Shown here: one piece after another, positions 1-5,282 of the stretch
Position numbering within the stretch: position 1 is the first letter of the stretch
How the letters are laid out: each line of letters opens with the position of its first letter
NCBI GenBank assembly: GCA_011057845.1
Contig: DSDB01000014.1
Coordinates: 1 to 9,286, forward strand
Reading direction: 5' to 3'
Origin: Phycisphaerales bacterium
GTDB taxonomy: Bacteria; Planctomycetota; Phycisphaerae; Sedimentisphaerales; Anaerobacaceae
Length of the DNA: 9,286 nucleotides
Position numbers and translations under genes: made by a program
The notes under the pieces: model-generated
What the model was told of the DNA's origin: nothing
Database searches by the model: none
Seen by the model: only the letters and a program-made list of their open reading frames with translations

Positions 1-186
1 AAAGGGCTCTCGCGGGCCGAGCAGTTGATCATCGTCCTGTATTACTACGAAGAGATGACGATGAAGGAGATTGGGGCGACGCTGGACCTGTCGGAATCGC
101 GGGTCTCACAGATGCACTCGTCGATCATCGCCCGCATGAAGGCCCAGATGAACACGCGCCGCAAGGAGTTTGCCATCGGCAAGTAG
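1..186 (+). CDS. RNA polymerase sigma factor, FliA/sigma-28-like, C-terminal fragment (region 4)
   Basis: The frame is open from the first base of the window and stops at TAG 184-186, giving the last 61 residues of a protein that begins upstream. It contains the typical sigma region 4 helix-turn-helix: 'LSRAEQLIIVLYYYEEMTMK' is followed by EIGATLDLSESRVSQMHSS. This is the pattern of the sigma-28/FliA/WhiG group, where the 'LYYYEELTMKEIG..L.LSESRVSQ.H' string is highly conserved and binds the -35 element. The tail (IIARMKAQMNTRRKEFAIGK) is basic and short, as expected for the end of the protein. FliA-type sigmas usually drive flagellar and motility genes, which fits with a PilZ protein nearby. 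The N-terminal regions 2 and 3 are outside the window, so the exact sub-family is inferred from region 4 only. Confidence 0.88.
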   Translation, partial: KGLSRAEQLIIVLYYYEEMTMKEIGATLDLSESRVSQMHSSIIARMKAQMNTRRKEFAIGK

Positions 187-187
187 C

Positions 188-205
188 CCTCGCTGACCGA
201 GGTTT
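188..205 (+). terminator. Weak candidate terminator after the sigma factor gene
   Basis: Just after the sigma stop codon, CCTCG (188-192) and CGAGG (198-202) can pair around a 5-nt loop, followed by only three T residues (203-205). The stem is short and the T tract is poor, so this is at best a weak intrinsic terminator. It is the only candidate in the gap before dapF. Confidence 0.2.
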
Positions 206-291
206 ACCTGTATTGCCGGGTAGTCGCCTGCGTTGGGCCGTTGGAGGCCTGCGGCGTGTGATGCCGTGAAAGCCGATCCGAGGCAAGGCGG

Positions 292-326
292 TTCCGCTTG
301 CGGAAATGAGGGCGCGGAGGTATACT
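292..326 (+). promoter_or_regulatory. Candidate sigma-70-type dapF promoter with an overlapping dyad
   Basis: TTGCGG (298-303) and TATACT (321-326) are separated by exactly 17 bp, a good vegetative promoter layout. Transcription would start near 333, about 20 nt before the chosen dapF start. A perfect dyad, TTCCGC (292-297), TT, GCGGAA (300-305), overlaps the -35 box and could be an operator. The boxes and spacing are visible; their use is inferred. Confidence 0.45.
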
Positions 327-343
327 GAGCGTGTTACTCATAT

Positions 344-347
344 GAGG
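344..347 (+). promoter_or_regulatory. Shine-Dalgarno-like GAGG that decides the dapF start
   Basis: GAGG at 344-347 lies 6 nt before ATG 354. The alternative in-frame starts are less well served: ATG 342 has its nearest GGAGG (316-320) 21 nt away, and ATG 306 lies upstream of the likely transcription start. Confidence 0.45.
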
Positions 348-353
348 TTTCTT

Positions 354-1232
354 ATGCGCTTCGTCAAGATGCACGGCTTGGGCAATGACTACGTTTACGT
401 AAACTGCTTCGAGCAGCGGCTGTCGGATCCTGCGCAGATGGCGGTGCGGGTCAGCGACCGGCACTTTGGGATAGGCGCCGATGGCTTGATTCTGGTGTGT
501 CCCAGCGAAGCGGCCGACGTTCGGATGCGGATGTTCAATGCGGATGGGTCCGAGTCGGAGATGTGCGGCAATGGGGTGCGGTGCGTGGCGAAATTCGCGT
601 ATGACCGCGGCCTGGCAGGCCACCAGGAGGCCTTCGAGGTGCCTGGGCAGGCTTCGATGCCACTGTCAATGCGGATCGAGACGGGTCGCGGGGTCCTGAG
701 ACTGGGGCTCTCCGTCGGCACCGATGGCAAGGTCGAGCGGGTTTGCGTGAACATGGGCGAGCCGATTCTGGCCGCGGCCGAAATCCCGGTGGCGGTCGGG
801 GGTGGCGACCGGGTCGTCGATGAGACGATAGAGGTGCTTGGACGGCAGCTCAGGATGACGTGCGTGAGCATGGGCAATCCCCACGCCGTGTTCTTTGTGC
901 CCGATGTGGTGGCGGTTGACCTGGAGCGACTGGGTCCTGCTGTCGAGCATCACACATACTTTCCCAAACGAGTCAATGCGCACTTCGTGCAGATGAACGG
1001 CCCCGGCGCCATAACCGTGCGGACGTGGGAGCGGGGCAGCGGGATTACGCTGGCGTGCGGGACCGGCGCCTGCGCGTGCTGTGTGGCGGGTGTATTAACG
1101 GGTCGAAGCGGAAGGGTCGTTCGGGCGCACCTGCCCGGTGGCGACCTGGACTTGAATTGGTGCGAACAAGACGGCTGCGTCTACATGACCGGGCCCGCGG
1201 TGGAGGTGTTTGAAGGGGTCTGGCCGGATTGA
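354..1232 (+). CDS. dapF: Diaminopimelate epimerase
   Basis: This cytoplasmic, cofactor-independent epimerase converts LL- to meso-diaminopimelate, the last epimerisation step before lysine and the cross-linking residue of peptidoglycan. The 292-residue product opens with the family signature MRFVKMHGLGNDYVYV. It carries the first catalytic cysteine in SEMCGNGVRC (Cys71) and the second in ITLACGTGAC (Cys235), preceded by the substrate-binding stretch RTWERGSG (223-230). Also recognisable are HFGIGADGL (37-45), FNADGSE (61-67), MGNPHAVFF (173-181) and PKRVNAHFVQ (204-213). Length is slightly above the usual 270-280. The frame extends up to ATG 306, but the 354 start matches the family N-terminus, has a GAGG at 344-347, and lies just downstream of a plausible promoter. 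The stop (1230-1232) directly abuts the stop of the convergent PilZ gene. Both catalytic cysteines are present, so the enzyme should be active. Confidence 0.97.
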   Translation: MRFVKMHGLGNDYVYVNCFEQRLSDPAQMAVRVSDRHFGIGADGLILVCPSEAADVRMRMFNADGSESEMCGNGVRCVAKFAYDRGLAGHQEAFEVPGQASMPLSMRIETGRGVLRLGLSVGTDGKVERVCVNMGEPILAAAEIPVAVGGGDRVVDETIEVLGRQLRMTCVSMGNPHAVFFVPDVVAVDLERLGPAVEHHTYFPKRVNAHFVQMNGPGAITVRTWERGSGITLACGTGACACCVAGVLTGRSGRVVRAHLPGGDLDLNWCEQDGCVYMTGPAVEVFEGVWPD

Positions 1233-1583
1233 TCAGAGGTGGATTGCCGGCGGTTTACAAAACTGCAGCGCGACCCCATAACGGGGTTCTGACGAACCGG
1301 ATGTCGGCGGCGAAGGGAGGCTGTCAATCCTCAATACATGTGTCTGGGCCGACAGCTCGGCGCCGAGGTCCGCCACTCCCGGTGTCGGAGGGACCCGCAG
1401 GCGGATATGGATCGGGTCGCCGCAGTGCGGCACGGGGCCGTTTGTGTGGAGATAGAGACCGCCGGAACTGATGTTGGTCGTGATGCCTAGCGGCTGCAAT
1501 GGCTCTGCCTCGCGTTCGCCACGGGCCAGAACGCGAATCGAAATAGGCAGACGCCGATGTGCGCGTTGTTCGAAAGGGTCCAT
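1233..1583 (-). CDS. Single-domain PilZ protein (putative c-di-GMP receptor)
   Basis: This 116-residue minus-strand protein has the layout of a stand-alone PilZ domain, a small beta-barrel that binds cyclic di-GMP and adjusts motility, exopolysaccharide or secretion machinery. Both ligand motifs are visible: RxxxR as RAHRR (residues 7-11), and a variant of (D/N)xSxxG as NISSGG (37-42). These are followed by the strands GLYLHT, DPIHIRLRVPP and the terminal YGVALQF (102-108). There is no signal peptide or membrane segment. The frame could begin at GTG 1601, but ATG 1583 is preferred because AAGGAAG (1591-1597 on this strand) lies 7 nt upstream of it. The gene is convergent with dapF with no bases between the two stops, and divergent from the histidine kinase. 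Its partner is unknown; the FliA-like sigma nearby makes a motility role plausible but unproven. Confidence 0.85.
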   Translation of the reverse strand: MDPFEQRAHRRLPISIRVLARGEREAEPLQPLGITTNISSGGLYLHTNGPVPHCGDPIHIRLRVPPTPGVADLGAELSAQTHVLRIDSLPSPPTSGSSEPRYGVALQFCKPPAIHL

Positions 1584-1590
1584 CCGGTTG

Positions 1591-1597
1591 CTTCCTT
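1591..1597 (-). promoter_or_regulatory. Shine-Dalgarno site that decides the pilZ-domain gene start
   Basis: On the minus strand AAGGAAG sits 7 nt upstream of ATG 1583. This favours that codon over the in-frame GTG at 1601, which would place the site inside the gene. Confidence 0.6.
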
Positions 1598-1648
1598 GCA
1601 CTTTGTCAGGCCAAACCTGATTTCGCCATCCACTGGCGGGATGCGACC

Positions 1649-1677
1649 ATTGTAAGGGACGAGAGAGCCTGATGCAA
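1649..1677 (-). promoter_or_regulatory. Candidate promoter of the PilZ gene
   Basis: Read on the minus strand, TTGCAT (1672-1677) and TACAAT (1649-1654) are separated by exactly 17 bp. The -10 box matches the consensus at five of six positions; the -35 only at its TTG. The start point would be near 1642, giving a leader of about 59 nt. That leader contains a small inverted repeat, CGCCA/TGGCG (1624-1638). Confidence 0.4.
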
Positions 1678-1893
1678 TCGGCATTCCCGCTGGCCTGTCG
1701 CTGGATTGCCCATGTTATCTTCTGTAAGTCTAGTTCAGAGAGCAGGTTATGGCCAGGTGCGCTTGGGGTGGCAGTCGCCGAACCGGCGGTGGAGAATCGG
1801 ACGTTGGGAAATGGCCACGTTGCCTTTGTGCTCCCAACAGTGGCGAATGCGATGTGACCGCCCTGCCGCCGTCTGGATGTGGTTTATTGGCAG

Positions 1894-1917
1894 CAGTTTA
1901 GGGCAGATGCTAAACTG
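1894..1917. repeat. Perfect 8-bp inverted repeat upstream of the histidine kinase
   Basis: CAGTTTAG (1894-1901) and CTAAACTG (1910-1917) are exact reverse complements separated by 8 nt. The element ends 58 bp upstream of the -35 box of the kinase promoter. That position suits an activator or repressor site for the two-component operon; a hairpin in an RNA is the alternative. There is no T tract, so it is not a terminator. Confidence 0.5.
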
Positions 1918-1975
1918 GGATCACTGGTGTGACGAATGAGAGTGGTGTCGTGTTGTTTTTTGGAAACATTCCGTG

Positions 1976-2004
1976 TTGACTTTGGGATTCGCCTTGCCTA
2001 GATT
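1976..2004 (+). promoter_or_regulatory. Candidate promoter of the histidine kinase operon, giving a leaderless mRNA
   Basis: TTGACT (1976-1981) and TAGATT (1999-2004) are 17 bp apart. The expected start point, about 7 nt after the -10 box, falls on or next to the ATG at 2011. No Shine-Dalgarno sequence exists between 2002 and 2010, and an in-frame TAG at 1999-2001 excludes an earlier start. Confidence 0.5.
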
Positions 2005-2010
2005 GACGCC

Positions 2011-2781
2011 ATGAATGCCGATGACCGATCACGCCCTGACGTCGAGAATCGAGACGGGAGGTCTCTGGAGGATCGGCTCGCCGAGGCCGAACGGCTGGCG
2101 TCCCTTGGGCGGCTGATGGCCAGGGTTGCCCACGAGCTGAATGATCCGCTGGATGGGATGCTGCGGTATGTCAACATGTCGATCCGGTGCCTGCGGGACG
2201 GTCAGGCGGATCGGCCGGTCGAGTACCTGCGGCGGTGTCGGGAGGCACTGATTCGCATGGCCCAGCTCTCCGGGCAGTTGCTCGAGTTCTCGCGGCGCAG
2301 TCATTCGCGTGCGGAGTTCGTAAACCCGGAGGTGCTCGTGGAGGAGGCCCTTCGGGGGATCGAGATGCGGTTCACCCCCCCTGCCGCCGTAAAGGTCGTG
2401 CGAGATTACGGCCGGGATGTGCCGGAGATTCGGGCGGGCAATCTCTATCAGGTGTTCAGCAATATCATCAAGAACGCCTTCGATGCGATGGATGCCGAAG
2501 GCGAGCTGGTTGTTACGACGCGGGTCGAAGACAAGATGGTGACGGTGGCGTTCGCGGATACGGGGTGCGGATTTGCCGAAGACGACGCCGAGCGGATATT
2601 CGAGCCGTTCTTCACGACGAAACCCGACGGGCAGGGAACGGGCCTGGGCCTTGCGATTTGCAGGGAGATCATGGAGCGGTGCGGCGGGAAGATCATCGGG
2701 CGGCCTCGTGAAGGCGGCGGCAGTGTGTTTACCGTGTGCATCCCGATGACGGGCAATACAAGGGCAGTCGATAGTCGATAG
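2011..2781 (+). CDS. Soluble sensor histidine kinase (NtrB-like core without a sensor domain)
   Basis: This 256-residue kinase would autophosphorylate on a histidine and pass the phosphate to the response regulator encoded immediately downstream. The order is a short helical N-terminus (about 18-35), the HisKA dimerisation helix with H-box VAHELNDPL (His41), and then the HATPase_c domain. The latter has N-box NLYQVFSNIIKNAFDAM (Asn151, Asn155), G1 box DTGCGF (183-188), F-box IFEPFFTTK (196-204) and G2 box GTGLGLAI (209-216). All catalytic elements are intact. There is no PAS, GAF or other input domain and no transmembrane segment, so it should be cytoplasmic and sense through its short N-terminus or a partner protein. 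ATG 2011 is the first possible start, because an in-frame stop lies at 1999-2001. The gap to the regulator is 25 bp. Confidence 0.93.
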   Translation: MNADDRSRPDVENRDGRSLEDRLAEAERLASLGRLMARVAHELNDPLDGMLRYVNMSIRCLRDGQADRPVEYLRRCREALIRMAQLSGQLLEFSRRSHSRAEFVNPEVLVEEALRGIEMRFTPPAAVKVVRDYGRDVPEIRAGNLYQVFSNIIKNAFDAMDAEGELVVTTRVEDKMVTVAFADTGCGFAEDDAERIFEPFFTTKPDGQGTGLGLAICREIMERCGGKIIGRPREGGGSVFTVCIPMTGNTRAVDSR

Positions 2782-2791
2782 CGGGCAGTCG
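2762..2791 (+). repeat. Short repeats spanning the kinase stop codon
   Basis: GGGCAGTCG occurs at 2762-2770 and again at 2783-2791, flanking a tandem of the 7-mer GTCGATA (2767-2773 and 2774-2780). The repeat encodes the last residues of the kinase (RAVDSR) and carries its stop codon, so the C-terminus may have been shaped by repeat expansion. Confidence 0.55.
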
Positions 2792-2806
2792 TCAGCAGGT
2801 GGATTC

Positions 2807-4192
2807 ATGAAAGACAAGAGCATTCTCGTTGTGGATGATGACCAGATTATCCTGGACTCGCTCTGCGAGTTTCTCTCGAGCGAGGGCTATGCCGCCGACG
2901 GGGCCGGCGGGCTGAGGGAGGCCCTGCGGAAGCTCGGCCACAACGGCTATGCGCTGGTCGTGGCGGACATTAACCTGCCGGATGGCAGTGGATTTGAGCT
3001 GCTTGAGAAAGTGGCCACGACCCATCGGCAGACGGTGGTCATCATGATTACGGGATATGGGACCATCGAGGGGGCGGTGCGGGCCATCAAACAGGGGGCG
3101 TTCGACTACCTGACCAAGCCGATTGTGGATGACGAGCTGCGTTTGGCCGTCGAGCGGGCGATCAAGCAACAGTCGCTGATGAGCGAGAACGAGCGGCTGC
3201 GGCTGGAGCTGGCGCAGAAGTACAGCCTGGAGAGTATCATCAGCCACAACTACAAGATGGCCAAGATATTCGAGCTGGTCGATGCCGTAGCCCAGAGCAA
3301 CACGACCATCCTGATGGCCGGGCCCAGCGGCACGGGCAAGAGCATGTTGGCGCGGGCGATTCATCATCGGTCCAATCGGCGAACTGGGCCGTTCGTGGAG
3401 GTCAGTTGCGGCGCGCTGCCGGAGACGTTGCTGGAGAGCGAACTGTTCGGCCATGCCAAGGGGGCGTTTACGGGGGCGGTGAGCAACAAGGAGGGCAAGT
3501 TCCTGGCGGCCGACGGCGGTACGATCTTTCTGGATGAGGTGTCAAACGCGACGCCGGCACTGCAGGCCAAGCTGCTGCGGGTGCTGGAGGATCGGCAGTT
3601 CGAGGCGGTCGGCAGCAACAAGACGATCAGCGTGGATACGCGGATTATCCTGGCCTCGAACCGGGACCTGGAGGTCGAGGTACGGGAGGGTCGCTTCCGC
3701 GAGGACCTCTACTACCGGATCAATGTGGTGACGGTGGAATTGCCGCCGCTGCGGGAGCGGGTGGGGGATGTGCGGCTGCTGGCAAAGCATTTCCTGCGGA
3801 TGTACAGCGTGCGGCACGAACGTGAGAAACTGGGTATCTCGGATGAGGCGATGGAGTACCTGGAGCGGTACGACTGGCCGGGCAACATTCGGGAGCTGGA
3901 GAACGTGATGGAGCGGGCGGTGCTGCTGAGCAAGAAGGCGTTCATCGAGCCGGAGGACCTGCCGGTGGCGGTCACCCGTGATCGGCCGGCGGCCGAGGGG
4001 GCTGGACCGACGATGGGCCTGAGGGAGGCCCGGGCCGAGCCGGAGCGGCGGCTGATCCTCCAGGCGCTGGAGGCCAACAACTGGAACCGCCAAGCCACGG
4101 CCGCCGCGCTGCGGATCAACCGGACCACCCTCTATAAGAAGATGAAACGGTACGGCCTGGACAAGGAGGCCCAGAGACTGGGACTGGCGTAG
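2807..4192 (+). CDS. NtrC-family sigma-54-dependent response regulator
   Basis: This 461-residue enhancer-binding activator is the partner of the upstream kinase. The receiver domain (about 4-118) has the acidic pair Asp11/Asp12, phospho-acceptor Asp54 (VVADINLPDGSG), Thr82 and Lys104. The AAA+ domain (about 142-375) has Walker A GPSGTGKS (172-179), the sigma-54 contact loop GAFTGA (219-224), Walker B TIFLDE (239-244), the arginine-finger region RFREDLYYRINV (296-307) and sensor II WPGNIREL (357-364). A Fis-type helix-turn-helix closes the protein (about 415-452, NRQATAAALRINRTTLYKKM). The length is typical of the AtoC/ZraR/NtrC group. An AGGTGG at 2797-2802 precedes the ATG. All elements for phosphorylation, ATP hydrolysis and sigma-54 engagement are present. 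Its target promoters are unknown; I found no clear -24/-12 promoter in this window. A coiled linker (about 118-140) joins receiver and AAA+ domains. Confidence 0.95.
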   Translation: MKDKSILVVDDDQIILDSLCEFLSSEGYAADGAGGLREALRKLGHNGYALVVADINLPDGSGFELLEKVATTHRQTVVIMITGYGTIEGAVRAIKQGAFDYLTKPIVDDELRLAVERAIKQQSLMSENERLRLELAQKYSLESIISHNYKMAKIFELVDAVAQSNTTILMAGPSGTGKSMLARAIHHRSNRRTGPFVEVSCGALPETLLESELFGHAKGAFTGAVSNKEGKFLAADGGTIFLDEVSNATPALQAKLLRVLEDRQFEAVGSNKTISVDTRIILASNRDLEVEVREGRFREDLYYRINVVTVELPPLRERVGDVRLLAKHFLRMYSVRHEREKLGISDEAMEYLERYDWPGNIRELENVMERAVLLSKKAFIEPEDLPVAVTRDRPAAEGAGPTMGLREARAEPERRLILQALEANNWNRQATAAALRINRTTLYKKMKRYGLDKEAQRLGLA

Positions 4193-4234
4193 AACAACAT
4201 CAAGCGTCGAACAGCAAAGAGGAAGGATCGAACA

Positions 4235-4255
4235 ATACTTGACGTACTCAAGTAT
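4235..4255. promoter_or_regulatory. Perfect 8-bp inverted repeat overlapping a possible -35 box
   Basis: ATACTTGA (4235-4242) and TCAAGTAT (4248-4255) are exact reverse complements around a 5-nt centre. The left arm contains TTGACG (4239-4244), which resembles a -35 hexamer. Downstream, TACTCT (4262-4267) is at 17-bp spacing but is a poor -10, and TATTAT (4267-4272) is a better -10 but at 22 bp. The layout suggests an operator over the promoter of the downstream operon, and a local AT-rich patch (4262-4278) supports a promoter here. Confidence 0.45.
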
Positions 4256-4345
4256 CGGAGTTACTCTATTATCCCAAAGCATGTGGTCTGGGTCGCCGAG
4301 TAGGTGATGCAGAAGCCCGGTGGTCGGGTCAGCCCAGAACAGGGT

Positions 4346-4367
4346 TTTCCGTGCTACGGAAAGGAAG
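4346..4367 (+). promoter_or_regulatory. Hairpin abutting and partly masking the ribosome-binding site of the dockerin-like gene
   Basis: TTTCCGT (4346-4352) and ACGGAAA (4356-4362) form a perfect 7-bp stem with a 3-nt loop. The ribosome site AAGGAAG (4361-4367) begins inside the 3' arm and lies 6 nt before ATG 4374. This ribosome site decides the start over the upstream in-frame GTG at 4320. The hairpin may tune translation. Confidence 0.5.
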
Positions 4368-4373
4368 TGCTGG

Positions 4374-5282
4374 ATGAAGAGACGCGGGGTGATGGTAGCT
4401 GTCGTAGGGCTGTTGGTGGCCGTTTGGGCCAGCGGCTTTCAGGTCGAGCCGATCTCTGTGCCTAATGGGTCGTTTGAATCGCCGCAGACGCTGTTTGTCA
4501 GCCCAGTTATCGACTCGTGGCAGAAATCGCCGAAGCCGTGGTGGTATGACGAAAGCGGTGGGTATCTATGGATACAGTTGACGGGCGTGTTCTTGAACTT
4601 GCCGCCGGAGGATCCTGAGACCATCGACAACTGCGACGGGCAGCAGGCGGCGTGGTTATTCGCCGTCCCGGAGGTGGGGTTGTTTCAAGACCTGGAGGCG
4701 ACTTACGAGATGGGCAGATTCTATCGTCTGACCGTGGGTGTGATTGGCGGCGGGGCCAATATGAAGGATAACGTGCCCATTGCGATTCGCTTATACTATC
4801 GAGATGAGCAGGACAACAAGGTAGCGGTAGGGGCGACGACCTGTGTATACAGAACGGAAATGGGATATGTGAAGCATCTCAATGATGTGATACTTGAGAT
4901 TGGCCGGGTCCAGGAGACAGACGTCTGGGCCGGGAAGAACATTGGCGTCGAGATAGTCTCGGAACTGGTCTTCCCGATGGACCTCGATCCTGAAACGGGA
5001 CGCGCCGGCGGTTTCTGGGACCTGGACCATGTGCGATTGGAGAAGTCGGCAGTCGGGCCGGATTTCACGGCCGATGGCATTGTGAATTTCGAAGACCTGG
5101 CTATGATGGCGCAGGAGTGGATGGCATGCGAGGCTGCGACGGTCGATCTTACGGGAGAGGGATGTGTGGACATGGACGACATGGCGATTCTGGCGGGTTT
5201 CTGGCTGCAGCAGGCATACGTGCAGCCCCCGACGGACTCTCTAACGGTTGTCGAAGAGATTCAAGCAAACTTCAGTGAATGA
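4374..5282 (+). CDS. Secreted protein with a beta-sandwich-like body and a C-terminal dockerin-like domain
   Basis: The 302-residue product has a signal peptide: basic MKRR, hydrophobic GVMVAVVGLLVAVWA, and probable cleavage near ASG/FQ (residues 19-22). The mature part begins with VPNGSFESP (29-37) and ends its first domain with GGFWDLDHVRLE (212-223). These are the start and end motifs of many secreted jelly-roll or carbohydrate-binding-like domains in planctomycetes. After it come two calcium loops of dockerin type: D230-F-T-A-D-G-I-V-N-F-E-D241, and D258 to D269 with ligands at positions 1, 3, 5, 9 and 12. Each is followed by a helix (LAMMAQEWM, MAILAGFWL). Type I dockerins bind cohesins, but no cohesin is in view, and in Phycisphaerae such tails occur on many envelope proteins. 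No catalytic residues are recognised. The stop overlaps the start of the pseudopilin gene (ATGA), indicating translational coupling. Confidence 0.82.
   Translation: MKRRGVMVAVVGLLVAVWASGFQVEPISVPNGSFESPQTLFVSPVIDSWQKSPKPWWYDESGGYLWIQLTGVFLNLPPEDPETIDNCDGQQAAWLFAVPEVGLFQDLEATYEMGRFYRLTVGVIGGGANMKDNVPIAIRLYYRDEQDNKVAVGATTCVYRTEMGYVKHLNDVILEIGRVQETDVWAGKNIGVEIVSELVFPMDLDPETGRAGGFWDLDHVRLEKSAVGPDFTADGIVNFEDLAMMAQEWMACEAATVDLTGEGCVDMDDMAILAGFWLQQAYVQPPTDSLTVVEEIQANFSE

Larger units (their letters stand above)
1584..2010. other. Divergent non-coding region between the PilZ and histidine kinase genes
   Basis: These 427 bases hold no gene I can support. The short open frames here (for example 1672-1857 and 1706-1939, plus) have no family resemblance, no convincing ribosome site and a composition unlike the neighbours. 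The region contains the minus-strand PilZ promoter (1649-1677), a plus-strand kinase promoter (1976-2004) and several inverted repeats. These are CGCCA/TGGCG at 1624-1638, CGCCG/CGGCG around AAC at 1776-1788, TTGGGA (1804-1809) with TCCCAA (1830-1835), and a perfect 8-bp pair at 1894-1917. A stretch near 1940-1975 is rich in T and G. A small structured RNA is possible, but the sequence alone does not establish one. Confidence 0.6.

Noticed and set aside
306..353. Longer dapF start at ATG 306 or ATG 342
   Set aside because: The added residues do not belong to the DapF fold; ATG 306 lies upstream of the likely transcription start, and ATG 354 has the better placed GAGG.
1691..1830. Possible sigma-54 promoters in the divergent region
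   Set aside because: GG and GC dinucleotides are present, but never at the required 12-bp separation with a TTGC context.
1672..1939. Small plus-strand open frames in the intergenic region
   Set aside because: No ribosome site, no recognisable motif and overlapping alternative frames; treated as non-coding.
2029..2823. Long minus-strand open frame (264 aa) opposite the histidine kinase
   Set aside because: The plus strand has every kinase box in order. The reverse frame is rich in Arg, His and Pro, lacks any family pattern and reflects high third-position GC of the real gene.
4235..4272. The ATACTTGA inverted repeat as a terminator for the response regulator
   Set aside because: The stem is AT-rich, and the sequence after it has no continuous T tract; a regulatory site fits better.
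3542..4282. Minus-strand open frame (246 aa) opposite the response regulator
   Set aside because: It is a shadow of the AAA+ and Fis domains, which are unmistakable on the plus strand; the reverse product has low-complexity Leu/Pro/Arg composition.
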